The notes beneath the pieces were generated by a model. That model was not told the DNA's origin, ran no database searches, and saw only the letters and a program-made list of their open reading frames with translations. From contig NZ_AKJY01000063.1 of assembly GCF_000282115.1 (NCBI RefSeq), positions 62,001 to 126,000 on the forward strand: DNA of 64,000 bases. The letters are read 5' to 3'. This document shows positions 20,208-28,797 of the stretch, in pieces. Numbering within the stretch: position 1 is the stretch's first letter; every line of letters begins with the position of its first letter. The translations under genes and the position numbers were made by a program. The stretch is from Chryseobacterium populi (GTDB lineage Bacteria; Bacteroidota; Bacteroidia; Flavobacteriales; Weeksellaceae).

Positions 20208-20240
20208 AAACCTTATAGGTTTTTAAAACCTATAAGGTTT
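20208..20240. terminator. Perfect 33-bp palindrome between minus-strand genes
   Basis: Sixteen-base arms (starting AAACCTTATAGG) with a single central base. The AAACCT/AGGTTT core with T-rich flanks can act as a terminator in both directions. The same AAACCT...AGGTTT core recurs in a shorter form near 48458, so it may also be a dispersed repeat. Confidence 0.5.
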
Positions 20241-20275
20241 AAGCCAGGGTTTATTAAGTCATTTATGTAAGCCTT

Positions 20276-21919
20276 TTAATTTTTAGTTATTCTGAACCAG
20301 TCAAAATCAGCATATCCACCGCGGGAAGCTTTTGCTGTACTTATGCAGTATAAACCGACTTTAGCACCAATCCATTTTCCGGGTTTGGCCTGAAAAACTT
20401 CGCCGGCTTTAATGAAGCTTTTACCATTTTCACTGTAGCTGAACTGGCATAAGCCATTTGGCTCATTTACATTTACTTTTAAATAGACTTCATTTCCTTT
20501 TAATTTTGTTTCAAACAAAACCTTTTCCTCACCGCCTTTATCGGCTTTCTCAGCTCTTCTTAGCTGTAAATAATAGCCGTCCGGTTTATTGGTAATCACA
20601 ATGGATTCATGATCTAACCCCATGATCAGTAATCCTGCGGTTTTCCCTTCTTTGGCATCTTCCGGTGTCAATTTAACTTTGGTAGAAGCTGTAAAATTCG
20701 GAGCCGGGAATTTTTGGGTTAATAAATTCGGAACGTTCCACAGGTTTTTTTCATCTTCAGAAACTTTCATTGAAAATAGTCTTAAAAATTTCTGCCCCGG
20801 AAGCTTGGATGACCAGACTATATTTTCGTTGGCGCTCCATTGCCATTGTAAGCCTAATTTTTGACTGTCAAATTCATCGGTTTCAGGAGGAGTAACGATA
20901 GGGTATGATTGGGCTATATTTGGTTTTTTGTAGGTTAAAACCGGTTCTCCGATTCCGTTTTTATTGTGGTCAATTCCTATTACCGGCCAGTCTTTTTCCC
21001 ATTTCATGGGCTGCAGATGAATGATTCTTCCATAGGTATCAACATCCTGGAAATGATAGAACCAATCCTCACCAGAAGGGGTATCTACCCAGGCGCCCTG
21101 ATGAGGTCCGTTGATTTTTGTTGAACCCTGTTCCAGTACCACTTTTTCCTCATAGGGCCCGTAAATATTTTTTGACCTTAATACCAATTGCCATCCGGTT
21201 GCAACGCCACCTGCAGGAGCAAAAATATAGTAATAGTCGTTTCTTTTGTACATTTTCGGGCCTTCAACGGTTGGATGGGCATCATGACCGTCAAACACAT
21301 GAACTCCTTTATCCAGCACTTTTGTTCCTTCAGGGTTCATTTTATTAAGGGATAAAATACTTTTCACTCCGGCTCGGCTTCCTGCCCAGCCATGGACTAA
21401 ATAGGCATTTCCATCATCATCCCAGAACGGGCAGGAATCGATTAATCCTTTTCCTTCCATTACCAAAACCGGTTTTTCCCAGGCTCCCAGCGGGTCTTTG
21501 GTTTTTACCATATAAATTCCGAAATCAGGATCACCCCAATAGATATAGAATTCACCTTTGTGGAATCTTATACTAGGCGCCCAAACTCCGTCACCCCGTT
21601 TTGGAGTTGAAAAATGTTCGGTTGGGAGAACATCCGGAAGTGCATAATTCACCAATTTCCAGTTCACAAGATCTTTGGAGTGAAGAATCGGCAAGCCGGG
21701 AGCTTCATTGAAGCTTGAAGCTGTCATATAATAATCGTCACCTACACGGATAGCATCCGGATCGGAATAATCTGCATAAAGAATCGGATTTCTATAATTT
21801 TTGCCCTGATCGGCAGTCCAGACTTCGGAAACGTAGTTTTTTTCCTGTGTGTAGAGATAATTTGATGCACAGGAAAAAACTGTGATTGAAAGTATATTTA
21901 ATATATTTTTTGTCTTCAT
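20276..21919 (-). CDS. Glycoside hydrolase family 43 with C-terminal beta-sandwich
   Basis: About 547 residues from the ATG at 21919 (MKTKNILNILSITVFSC). The longer start at 21988 runs into a dispersed repeat and is rejected. The N-terminal half is a five-bladed GH43 propeller: NPILYADYSDPDAIRVGDDYY (catalytic base Asp), DSCPFWDDDGNAYLVHGW, and HPTVEGPKMYKRNDYYYIF with the catalytic acid Glu. The C-terminal half (about 370-547) resembles the beta-xylosidase-type concanavalin-like domain. GH43 members of pectin loci are usually arabinofuranosidases, xylosidases or galactosidases acting on side chains. The exact specificity is not readable. Confidence 0.87.
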   Translation of the reverse strand: MKTKNILNILSITVFSCASNYLYTQEKNYVSEVWTADQGKNYRNPILYADYSDPDAIRVGDDYYMTASSFNEAPGLPILHSKDLVNWKLVNYALPDVLPTEHFSTPKRGDGVWAPSIRFHKGEFYIYWGDPDFGIYMVKTKDPLGAWEKPVLVMEGKGLIDSCPFWDDDGNAYLVHGWAGSRAGVKSILSLNKMNPEGTKVLDKGVHVFDGHDAHPTVEGPKMYKRNDYYYIFAPAGGVATGWQLVLRSKNIYGPYEEKVVLEQGSTKINGPHQGAWVDTPSGEDWFYHFQDVDTYGRIIHLQPMKWEKDWPVIGIDHNKNGIGEPVLTYKKPNIAQSYPIVTPPETDEFDSQKLGLQWQWSANENIVWSSKLPGQKFLRLFSMKVSEDEKNLWNVPNLLTQKFPAPNFTASTKVKLTPEDAKEGKTAGLLIMGLDHESIVITNKPDGYYLQLRRAEKADKGGEEKVLFETKLKGNEVYLKVNVNEPNGLCQFSYSENGKSFIKAGEVFQAKPGKWIGAKVGLYCISTAKASRGGYADFDWFRITKN

Positions 21920-21943
21920 AACCAGATTTTTTGATCTGTCTAA

Positions 21944-22021
21944 TTTTAACGCAAAGAGCGAAGATTTTTTGCCAATTATGCTGTTCATTTTTAAGTTTGC
22001 AAAGGCGCTTTACTCAGCAAA
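21944..22021 (-). repeat. Dispersed repeat, copy 1 (inverted relative to 39271)
   Basis: On the minus strand this reads TTTGCTGAGTAAAGCGCC, then CTTTGCAAAC, a spacer, and CGCTCTTTGCGTTAAAA. It matches the plus-strand stretch 39271-39350 along about 80 bp with scattered differences. It lies upstream of the GH43 gene and encodes nothing. Confidence 0.55.
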
Positions 22022-22112
22022 GGTTGAGTGTTTTAATTACTTTGTCATTTCGATGTTATGAGAAATCTCTTATCATTATCCTTCACTCTGCTTTCACTTT
22101 GTTCGGATAAAT

Positions 22113-23372
22113 TTATTTTTCAAATTCCAAACTTGCCAAAATGAATGGTCCTGTTCCTTTTCCGTCGTTTGAACGGATTTCCTCGTTTACATAATATTCG
22201 TAGGAACCGTCTCTGTAAGGCTTTCCTCCTAATCCGGCAACAGCACAACATTTATTTAAATTGACCACGCCATTTTCATCAACCGTGATTAAATTTCTGA
22301 TAATTCCGTCGTAACCCTTTTTTGCTGCAGTTTTATATGATTTTGGAAGATAACCTTCGTTAACCGATTTAATGATCGTATAAACGAACATTGCTGATGC
22401 TGTTGCTTCTTCATAATTGCCTTTTTCTAAAGGCTTGTCTAAAACCTGGTACCAAAGACCGGATTTCTTATCCTGAACTTTGATGATGGCATCTGCATAA
22501 GATTTTATGTAAGAAATTAATTTTGCTCTTCCCGGATGGTCTTTAGGCAAATAATCCAGGACATCTACCATGGCCATTCCGTACCAGCCCATACCTCTTC
22601 CCCAAAAATTAGGTGAAAGTCCGGTTTTTTTATCTGCCCAGGCCTGTTCTTTACTTTCATCCCAACCGTGATAAAGAAGTCCTGTTTTTTTGTCTAAAAG
22701 ATTCTTTTGTACCGAATCAAACTGGAAAACAATATCATCATACGCTTTTGTTGCTTCTGCACCTTTTACGAAATCCCGTGTGTAGTGCGTGTAAAAAGGC
22801 ATTCCCATGTACAGGCCGTCCAGCCAAACCTGATACGGATATATTTTTTTGTGCCAGAAAGACCCTTCTTTGGTTCTTGGCTGTCCGTCAATTTGAGTAC
22901 GAAGCATTTTTAATGCTTTTAAATACTTTTCTTTTTTCTCTTTTTCATAAAGATATAGCAAGACATTTCCGCTGTTCAGAAGATCGATATTGTATTTTTC
23001 CAATTCGTAGGTAAGTATGGTTCCGTCTTCTTTTACCAGCTTTTCACCGAAGTCGCTGATATAGTCGTAATATTCTTTTTTACCGGTTTTTTCGTATAAT
23101 TTTTCAGCCCCGTCCAGAACAATTGCTGAAGGATAAGTCCATTTCGGGCTTTTGCTGAAATCGAGCATCCAGGATTCCGGGAAGCGGTGCATTTCAGATA
23201 GCATCATTCTTTCAGACCATCTGAGATTGGTGGGAACTACTTTTCCTGATTTTGAAGTTTCTACTGCAGATTTTGCTGCAGTTACAGATTTAGTTTGAGC
23301 ACATGCTATAAACATCCCCGAACCTAAAATAGCAACAGCGTATGCTTTTATTTTATAATTAATAAAATTCAT
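22113..23372 (-). CDS. Unsaturated rhamnogalacturonyl hydrolase, GH105
   Basis: A 419-residue lipoprotein-type protein (signal ending FIAC near residue 24). The (alpha/alpha)6-barrel signatures of GH105 are visible: VWLDGLYMGMPFY with the catalytic Asp, FWGRGMGWYGMAMVD, and YEEATASAMFVY. GH105 enzymes hydrolyse the 4,5-unsaturated uronic acid from the non-reducing end of lyase products, feeding KdgF/KduI. The enzyme is usually cytoplasmic or periplasmic; the lipid signal suggests the periplasmic side here. It is 11 bases from the DUF4861 gene, and together they look like a module for lyase products. Confidence 0.9.
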   Translation of the reverse strand: MNFINYKIKAYAVAILGSGMFIACAQTKSVTAAKSAVETSKSGKVVPTNLRWSERMMLSEMHRFPESWMLDFSKSPKWTYPSAIVLDGAEKLYEKTGKKEYYDYISDFGEKLVKEDGTILTYELEKYNIDLLNSGNVLLYLYEKEKKEKYLKALKMLRTQIDGQPRTKEGSFWHKKIYPYQVWLDGLYMGMPFYTHYTRDFVKGAEATKAYDDIVFQFDSVQKNLLDKKTGLLYHGWDESKEQAWADKKTGLSPNFWGRGMGWYGMAMVDVLDYLPKDHPGRAKLISYIKSYADAIIKVQDKKSGLWYQVLDKPLEKGNYEEATASAMFVYTIIKSVNEGYLPKSYKTAAKKGYDGIIRNLITVDENGVVNLNKCCAVAGLGGKPYRDGSYEYYVNEEIRSNDGKGTGPFILASLEFEK

Positions 23373-23383
23373 TCTTTTAAACT

Positions 23384-24379
23384 TTAAAGTTGATTTTTTT
23401 TATCTAAAATATCCAGTTTTTTATCCAGATCCTGATAGAAGGATTCTTCTGTTGTTAGCCCGTTAGGTTCCTGAGACCAGGCTCCTGAAAAATAGTATGA
23501 AACATTTTTTGTTTTCTTGAAAACTACAGTATGAGTGGATTTTGTTTTTACATATTTATCAAAGCTTTCAAGAGGATAGAAGACTGCCATTCCCAGATTA
23601 TCTTGTTTTTTCGTTTCGGTTTGATTTCCGTAGGTAGCAATATAAGCCCATTTTTTATTTTTGCTGATTCCCTGTTTTAACGGAATATTTTTAATGGCAA
23701 CAATTCCTGTACATAATCCTGAAAGAGTATTGCTCAAATTTAAATCTACTTTTACAAAACGGTCTTTATTGAAAATCGTCAGCTTTGATTGTAAATCTAC
23801 GGCGTCACCCCATGTTTTCCAGCCTTTATAATCTATAACTGCATACGATTGATCTTTTTCATTAACTACTTTTGCGGTTGTATTTTTTACAATTTTAAAA
23901 GTTTCAACATAATCATTCTGCTCATCATATCTTCCGTAAGAGCCAATACCAATCGTACGTCCGGATTTCAGAATATCCTGCCCCCATGGTGCATCATGAT
24001 GATAAGATTCAAAACCATCCTGCCCAACTTCAGGTAAAACCAATGTGTTTATTTTTTTACCGAAAATATCGGTTGCATTTCTCCAGTCCAGATACAGTCT
24101 GTAACCAATCTGATTATTTTCCAGTCCGATCCCTTCATATCTGATGTAAGTGGAATGGTCTGTGTGGGATTCGGGAAGGGTGAGCCCCTGAATGTTTTTG
24201 AAAGCTCCGCCGATATATCGATCTCCTTCCCATTTTCCATCTTCTTTTACAGAAAGTTCTGCATAAGAGAAAGGGGCTTTTGGGTTCTTTTTAATTTTTT
24301 CAATCACAGAGGTCTGGGCTGAAAAATTTGAACTGATAAATGCTCCGGCAATTAATATTTTAAATAAACTGAACTTCAT
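23384..24379 (-). CDS. DUF4861 family exported protein, second copy
   Basis: A 331-residue protein with signal peptide (ending near SNFSAQT). It resembles the DUF4861 family, with KWEGDRYIGGAFKNIQG, YIRYEGIGLENNQIGYRLYLDWRNA and HHDAPWGQDILKSGRTIG segments. It is clearly distinct from the copy at 9271. It lies next to GH105; in other Bacteroidota the DUF4861 and GH105 genes are often neighbours, suggesting a role on unsaturated oligogalacturonides. No catalytic assignment can be made from the sequence. Confidence 0.75.
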   Translation of the reverse strand: MKFSLFKILIAGAFISSNFSAQTSVIEKIKKNPKAPFSYAELSVKEDGKWEGDRYIGGAFKNIQGLTLPESHTDHSTYIRYEGIGLENNQIGYRLYLDWRNATDIFGKKINTLVLPEVGQDGFESYHHDAPWGQDILKSGRTIGIGSYGRYDEQNDYVETFKIVKNTTAKVVNEKDQSYAVIDYKGWKTWGDAVDLQSKLTIFNKDRFVKVDLNLSNTLSGLCTGIVAIKNIPLKQGISKNKKWAYIATYGNQTETKKQDNLGMAVFYPLESFDKYVKTKSTHTVVFKKTKNVSYYFSGAWSQEPNGLTTEESFYQDLDKKLDILDKKNQL

Positions 24380-24423
24380 ACTATTTTTTATTACATAATG
24401 GTTTTAAAGATTTTCCATGATTA

Positions 24424-25839
24424 TTACCGTTGTCCTTCGGTTATTTTTTTTACAATATCATTCATGTAAACTTCTATATTGTCATAATTTTTATCTAAAT
24501 CTCTTCCGTTGGCATCCGCAACTTCTGGGTTTAACTGATGCTTGATTTCCCATTCATCCGGTATTCCGTCGTTGTCTGAATCGGGTAGTGGTTTTCCCTG
24601 CTTCAAATCCGGGAATCCGCCTGCGTCTTTCTGAGAGTCGATGATCCCGTTGGTGCTTCCTTTTGAGCCTTTGTATGTGAAACTCCCGTTCCTGATATCT
24701 TTTAAAACATGCAAATCGACTGCATCCCGCACCAGACTTGCTCCTCCGAACTGTAAAGTTTTTTCATACGCCTCTTTGGCAGGATATGTCTTTACATTAT
24801 TCTGAATATCATGTGGCTGACTGATCTTTATGGTATTTTTATCTTTATCCGTAAGATTGTATGCTGGTTTCATCTGGCTGAAAACACCTTCATTCCAATT
24901 GTCTTTTGTGGCTTCCGGGCTTCCTTCCACCACATTTCCGCTGATGTAATATTTTCCCCAGATGTTATAGACTTCCGCTTGTGGTTTTTCATTTTTATCG
25001 ATGGCAACAATGCGTTGTTTTGTTATGGTTGCGGGGCCCGGTTTGTAATAATTATTGACGATATTCACGTTCATGCCTTCACCTCCGTAAACATTATTGT
25101 GTCCCCAGTTATAAATTACGTTATTTCTGAAATCTGTAAGATCTGTTAAGGCGAATTTACTTCCTGCATATTCTCCCAGCCTCGGATTCCTGCTGTCGTG
25201 GTGGGCATAAATGTTATGATGAAAGGATGCAGATTTTCCGCCGGCAATTCCTCCGTATCCGTGTGCTCCCTTCCGATGGGCGGAATTTCTTAGGCTTTCC
25301 GCAATGAGACACCATTGAAGGGTTGTGTTTTCATTGACATAAATGGAAACCGTCTCATCTGTTGACCAGCTCATTGAGCAATGATCCACCATCAGATTTT
25401 TGATAAATCTTGCCCCTAAAGCGTCACCTTCAAAATTTTTCTGATCCCCCATCCTGAATCTCATATACCGGATAATGACATTGTCTGCCCCTATAAAAGT
25501 TTCGTAGTTGGCAATAGTAATTCCATCTCCGGGAGCAGTTTGCCCGGCGATGGTGACATTTCCTTCGTGTATTTTCAAGGGTGACTCTAAATAAATCGTT
25601 CCTCCTGTTTTGAAAACAACATATCGAGGACCTTTCTGGTCTAATGCATATCTTAAAGTTCCCTCCGAACCATCATCCGACAGTTTGGTGACGAAATAAA
25701 CCTTTCCACCGCGTCCACCGGTTGTATATCTTCCGAAGCCTTCTGCACCGGGAAAGCTTAATACATTCTGAGCATTTGCCAACGTGGAAATCCCGCATAA
25801 AATTCCTATCGTGAATCGTTTTGTGAAATGTTTTTTCAT
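24424..25839 (-). CDS. Pectate lyase-like beta-helix protein (PL1 subfamily)
   Basis: A 471-residue exported protein (signal peptide ending near TLANAQN). It has AFPGAEGFG-type sequence (SFPGAEGFGRYTTGGRGGKVY), GTLRYALDQKGPRYVVFKTGG, VTIAGQTAPGDGI, MVDHCSMSWSTDE and ESLRNSAHRKGAHGYGG. These are typical of the pectate trisaccharide-lyase-type PL1 subfamily of Bacteroidota. A C-terminal DSDNDGIPDEWE segment looks like a single calcium-binding thrombospondin-3-type repeat. It is expected to cleave polygalacturonate by beta-elimination. It differs from the lipoprotein PL1 at 11566 and probably has different product length. Confidence 0.87.
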   Translation of the reverse strand: MKKHFTKRFTIGILCGISTLANAQNVLSFPGAEGFGRYTTGGRGGKVYFVTKLSDDGSEGTLRYALDQKGPRYVVFKTGGTIYLESPLKIHEGNVTIAGQTAPGDGITIANYETFIGADNVIIRYMRFRMGDQKNFEGDALGARFIKNLMVDHCSMSWSTDETVSIYVNENTTLQWCLIAESLRNSAHRKGAHGYGGIAGGKSASFHHNIYAHHDSRNPRLGEYAGSKFALTDLTDFRNNVIYNWGHNNVYGGEGMNVNIVNNYYKPGPATITKQRIVAIDKNEKPQAEVYNIWGKYYISGNVVEGSPEATKDNWNEGVFSQMKPAYNLTDKDKNTIKISQPHDIQNNVKTYPAKEAYEKTLQFGGASLVRDAVDLHVLKDIRNGSFTYKGSKGSTNGIIDSQKDAGGFPDLKQGKPLPDSDNDGIPDEWEIKHQLNPEVADANGRDLDKNYDNIEVYMNDIVKKITEGQR

Positions 25840-25870
25840 GATTGAAAATCTTTAGTGTTCAGGGTTGGAT

Positions 25871-26887
25871 TTAAATTTTTTTCACATTCCAGTTGTCTTT
25901 TCCTTTAAGAATATTTTCTGTTGTGTATATTTTTCTTTTTTCTTTGCTGAGTTGATGAGACCAGGAAACCCTTTTAGAGGAATTGGCTCCGGTTCCCTTT
26001 GAATGATATTCTGCGTAGAATGTCGTTTTTTCTGCATCGGGCTTATTCCAGTTGTGCCAGCCTTCAGGCTTTATAGTTGAATTCAATTCACAATCGATAT
26101 AAACTGTTTTGGCAAAAGGCCTCCAGGGTCTTCCTAAATAAACCGAGTTTTCTTTGGTATTTCCGATAATTTTTGAATTGATAAAAACAAAACCGAAATC
26201 ATTTTCCTGTGGAGTAGAAGCGGCTGTCACATAGCTTGCGCTTTCTTTTGAATAAATGGTACAGTATTCAAAAACGGCTGTCCCGGCTCCGAAAATATAA
26301 TCGGTTGTCCCTTCGATATAGCAGCTTTTAAAATAATTTCTTGAAGGTTTTGTTTTGTCCTGCAGATCCTGGGTGCCTTTTAAATATAAGGTATCCTGAT
26401 TTCCTAAAAACCTGCAGTTTTCAAAAGCAATCCTGTCACCCGAAATTAAAACGGCAACGGCTTGCCCGACTCTTCCTGAGCTGTTTTCAAATGAAATATT
26501 TTTTGCTGTAAAATCATTAGAATAAATAAAAATTGTGGATGAACCTGTTGTTCCGGTTTCCTGCCCGTCCGGATTTTTTTTTGAAGCGTAATCATCATAA
26601 GTGATCATCGTATTTTCAGGGTTTTCACCTTCCATTAGAATGGCTCCTTTCGTTTCCGGGATGATAATTTTTTCTTTGTAAACTCCGGCTTTAATTATAA
26701 TTTTTGTTCTTATGGAAGAATTGTTTTCAATGGCATTGATAGCCTGCTGTATTGTGATGAAGTCACCTTTTCCGTCTTTCGAAACCACGATTGTCCGATC
26801 ATTGGTCTTGAAAGAAAGAAAGCTTAATAATACTGCCAGTAAAATTGAAAACGGTTTTATATTTTTAATTAAAATGGAGGTTTTCAT
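25871..26887 (-). CDS. Pectin methylesterase (CE8), second copy
   Basis: A 338-residue protein with an N-terminal hydrophobic signal (SILLAVLLSFLSF). The CE8 motifs are GNQDTLYLK, DYIFGAGTAVFEYC and YLGRPWRPFAKTVYID. The copies at 15531 and here are paralogues that align over the whole length but differ in loop segments. It de-esterifies pectin for the lyases. It is the first enzyme gene downstream of susC/susD in the minus-strand run, 82 bases after susD. Confidence 0.9.
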   Translation of the reverse strand: MKTSILIKNIKPFSILLAVLLSFLSFKTNDRTIVVSKDGKGDFITIQQAINAIENNSSIRTKIIIKAGVYKEKIIIPETKGAILMEGENPENTMITYDDYASKKNPDGQETGTTGSSTIFIYSNDFTAKNISFENSSGRVGQAVAVLISGDRIAFENCRFLGNQDTLYLKGTQDLQDKTKPSRNYFKSCYIEGTTDYIFGAGTAVFEYCTIYSKESASYVTAASTPQENDFGFVFINSKIIGNTKENSVYLGRPWRPFAKTVYIDCELNSTIKPEGWHNWNKPDAEKTTFYAEYHSKGTGANSSKRVSWSHQLSKEKRKIYTTENILKGKDNWNVKKI

Positions 26888-26969
26888 TGAATAATTTTTA
26901 AGTTAAAATACAGACTTACTCCCTGGGAAGAAAGCCTGTATCAACTGTTGATATGAATGTGTATTGTTA

Positions 26970-28784
26970 CTAATAACCGTAATCCTGGGTAAGATTATAG
27001 TTAGATTGAATAATGTCACTGTAAATAGGTAATAACTCTCTTTTATTCGGTTGGAAATATTGGGCAAAACCTTTCACAGGATCGCTGATATAGGTCGGTA
27101 AAACAGCAGCTCTCCATGCAATCTTCGTATAACCTGCCGGTGTAGCATCCTGGGAAGGCATGTAAAATACCTCAGATTTGTCCCCGCTGGTGTAGAAAAT
27201 ATCAATATCATTTATATTCTGCTGTGCCGTTTTTGTAGGATCATACGGTGATTTTTTATAGTAAAGGTTTAAAGGAACGTTAGCATATTGCCCTGTTCCA
27301 CTGGCGAAAGCAGTCAGCTTCTGTCTTGTTTCCGTGATTTTGGCGTCTAATAAATTCCAGCGGATCAGGTCATATTTTCTGATTCCTTCAGAACCCAGCT
27401 CCAATAACCTTTCCTGTACAACATAATTGAAGAACCCTGTTTTATCAGCAGGAATGGTTCCCATTTGCCCTAAATTGCCTGCATAAGCTCTGGTTCTTAC
27501 TGATCTTACTGCATTGATTGCTTCCTGGGAAGGAGCGCCGTGAATTTCGTTATCTGCCTCTGCAAACATCAGCAGTACATCTGAAAAACGCAATAATGGC
27601 CAGTCAACCGCAAGGTTTTGGGAAGGTCCCGTGATATTCGTCCAGGATTTTCTGTATTTGGAATCTGTAAAAGAAATGGCAGGTACCATCTCAGCCTGGT
27701 TTGAATTGTTCACTTTAAAAATTCCTATGTTCATGTCTCTTCTTAGGTCATATTTAGTAAACTCATAGAAGTAAACGGGAAGTGCGTTGATGCCTCCGCC
27801 ACCTTTCCAGTTGGAATTGTCATCATGTTTCAATCCGTTATAATAACCGATTTTGCTGTCTGTTCTTGCGTTTCCTCCGAAAGCTCCCACACAGAAAATA
27901 ATTTCATTGGTTGCATCCTGTGTATTGGTGTGTAAAGCTCTGAAAACTGCCTCGTAGCTTGGGTTTAAACTATGCTCAGCAGAGTGGTTCATGATATCTT
28001 TACATTCATCATAGGCAATCTGATAATAGTTTTGAGGATTTGAACCCTGAGCCATTGCCTGTGGGCTTCTTCTCAGAGAATATCCGGCTCTTGCCAAAGC
28101 AATTCTTGCTCTCAACCCTTTTACAAATCCTTTGGAAATTCTTGCATTGGTTGTGCTTCCTTCAGATCTCCATGGTACTAATGCGGATGCTTTTGCAAGA
28201 TCGGCGAGCATTTTTTCATAGATAACATCTCTGTCTGTTTTCTGAAGATATAAATTTTCCAGATCGGATGAAGGGACTTCCTGGAAAGGAACATCGCCCC
28301 AGTTTCTGATCAGCTCATAATAAAACTGGGCTCTTAATGTTAAAGCTTCCCCCAGATAACGGTCCATTAATTTTTTATCGGAGTCGGAACCCGTCTGATA
28401 AACCGGTGACAGAGGAATATTTTTGATGCAAAGATTGGCACGTTCAATTCCGGAGTATAGTTTCAGGAAAGGTTTATTTAATTCTGTATTGGTAGGACAA
28501 GCCCCGAAAGTTGAAATTCCTCTTCTGTCATTACAGTTGTAGTCTCCGGAAGTTCTGAAATCATCGCTGGAGTGAGGGTATATTAAAGCTAATCTTTGTC
28601 CGTATCCGTCATCACCAGCCAGCTGGCTGTAAACTCCTACCAGTGCTGTGAAAGTATCGGAAGTACTGTCAAACTGCTGAGCTTCCGACACACTTGAATA
28701 ATTTTCTGCATCCAGATAATCGTTACATGAATGGAAGGTTGATAGCGAAAGAATGCAACTTAGAATTATTATTGTTTTTTTCAT
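26970..28784 (-). CDS. SusD/RagB family glycan-binding outer-membrane lipoprotein
   Basis: A 604-residue lipoprotein (signal ending STFHSC). It has the SusD family layout: N-terminal CNDYLDAE, TPR-like helices with RAQFYYELIRNWGDVPF, and a C-terminal region with RLLELGSEGIRKYDLIRWN. SusD proteins cap the SusC channel and bind the glycan; here the substrate is probably oligogalacturonide or rhamnogalacturonan fragments. It lies 13 bases after susC, the usual order. Binding specificity is inferred from the surrounding pectin genes. Confidence 0.93.
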   Translation of the reverse strand: MKKTIIILSCILSLSTFHSCNDYLDAENYSSVSEAQQFDSTSDTFTALVGVYSQLAGDDGYGQRLALIYPHSSDDFRTSGDYNCNDRRGISTFGACPTNTELNKPFLKLYSGIERANLCIKNIPLSPVYQTGSDSDKKLMDRYLGEALTLRAQFYYELIRNWGDVPFQEVPSSDLENLYLQKTDRDVIYEKMLADLAKASALVPWRSEGSTTNARISKGFVKGLRARIALARAGYSLRRSPQAMAQGSNPQNYYQIAYDECKDIMNHSAEHSLNPSYEAVFRALHTNTQDATNEIIFCVGAFGGNARTDSKIGYYNGLKHDDNSNWKGGGGINALPVYFYEFTKYDLRRDMNIGIFKVNNSNQAEMVPAISFTDSKYRKSWTNITGPSQNLAVDWPLLRFSDVLLMFAEADNEIHGAPSQEAINAVRSVRTRAYAGNLGQMGTIPADKTGFFNYVVQERLLELGSEGIRKYDLIRWNLLDAKITETRQKLTAFASGTGQYANVPLNLYYKKSPYDPTKTAQQNINDIDIFYTSGDKSEVFYMPSQDATPAGYTKIAWRAAVLPTYISDPVKGFAQYFQPNKRELLPIYSDIIQSNYNLTQDYGY

Positions 28785-28797
28785 GTTTAAGTCTTAA

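Noticed and set aside
21920..21988. Longer start for the GH43 gene
   Set aside because: The extension comes from a dispersed repeat; the ATG at 21919 gives a proper signal sequence.
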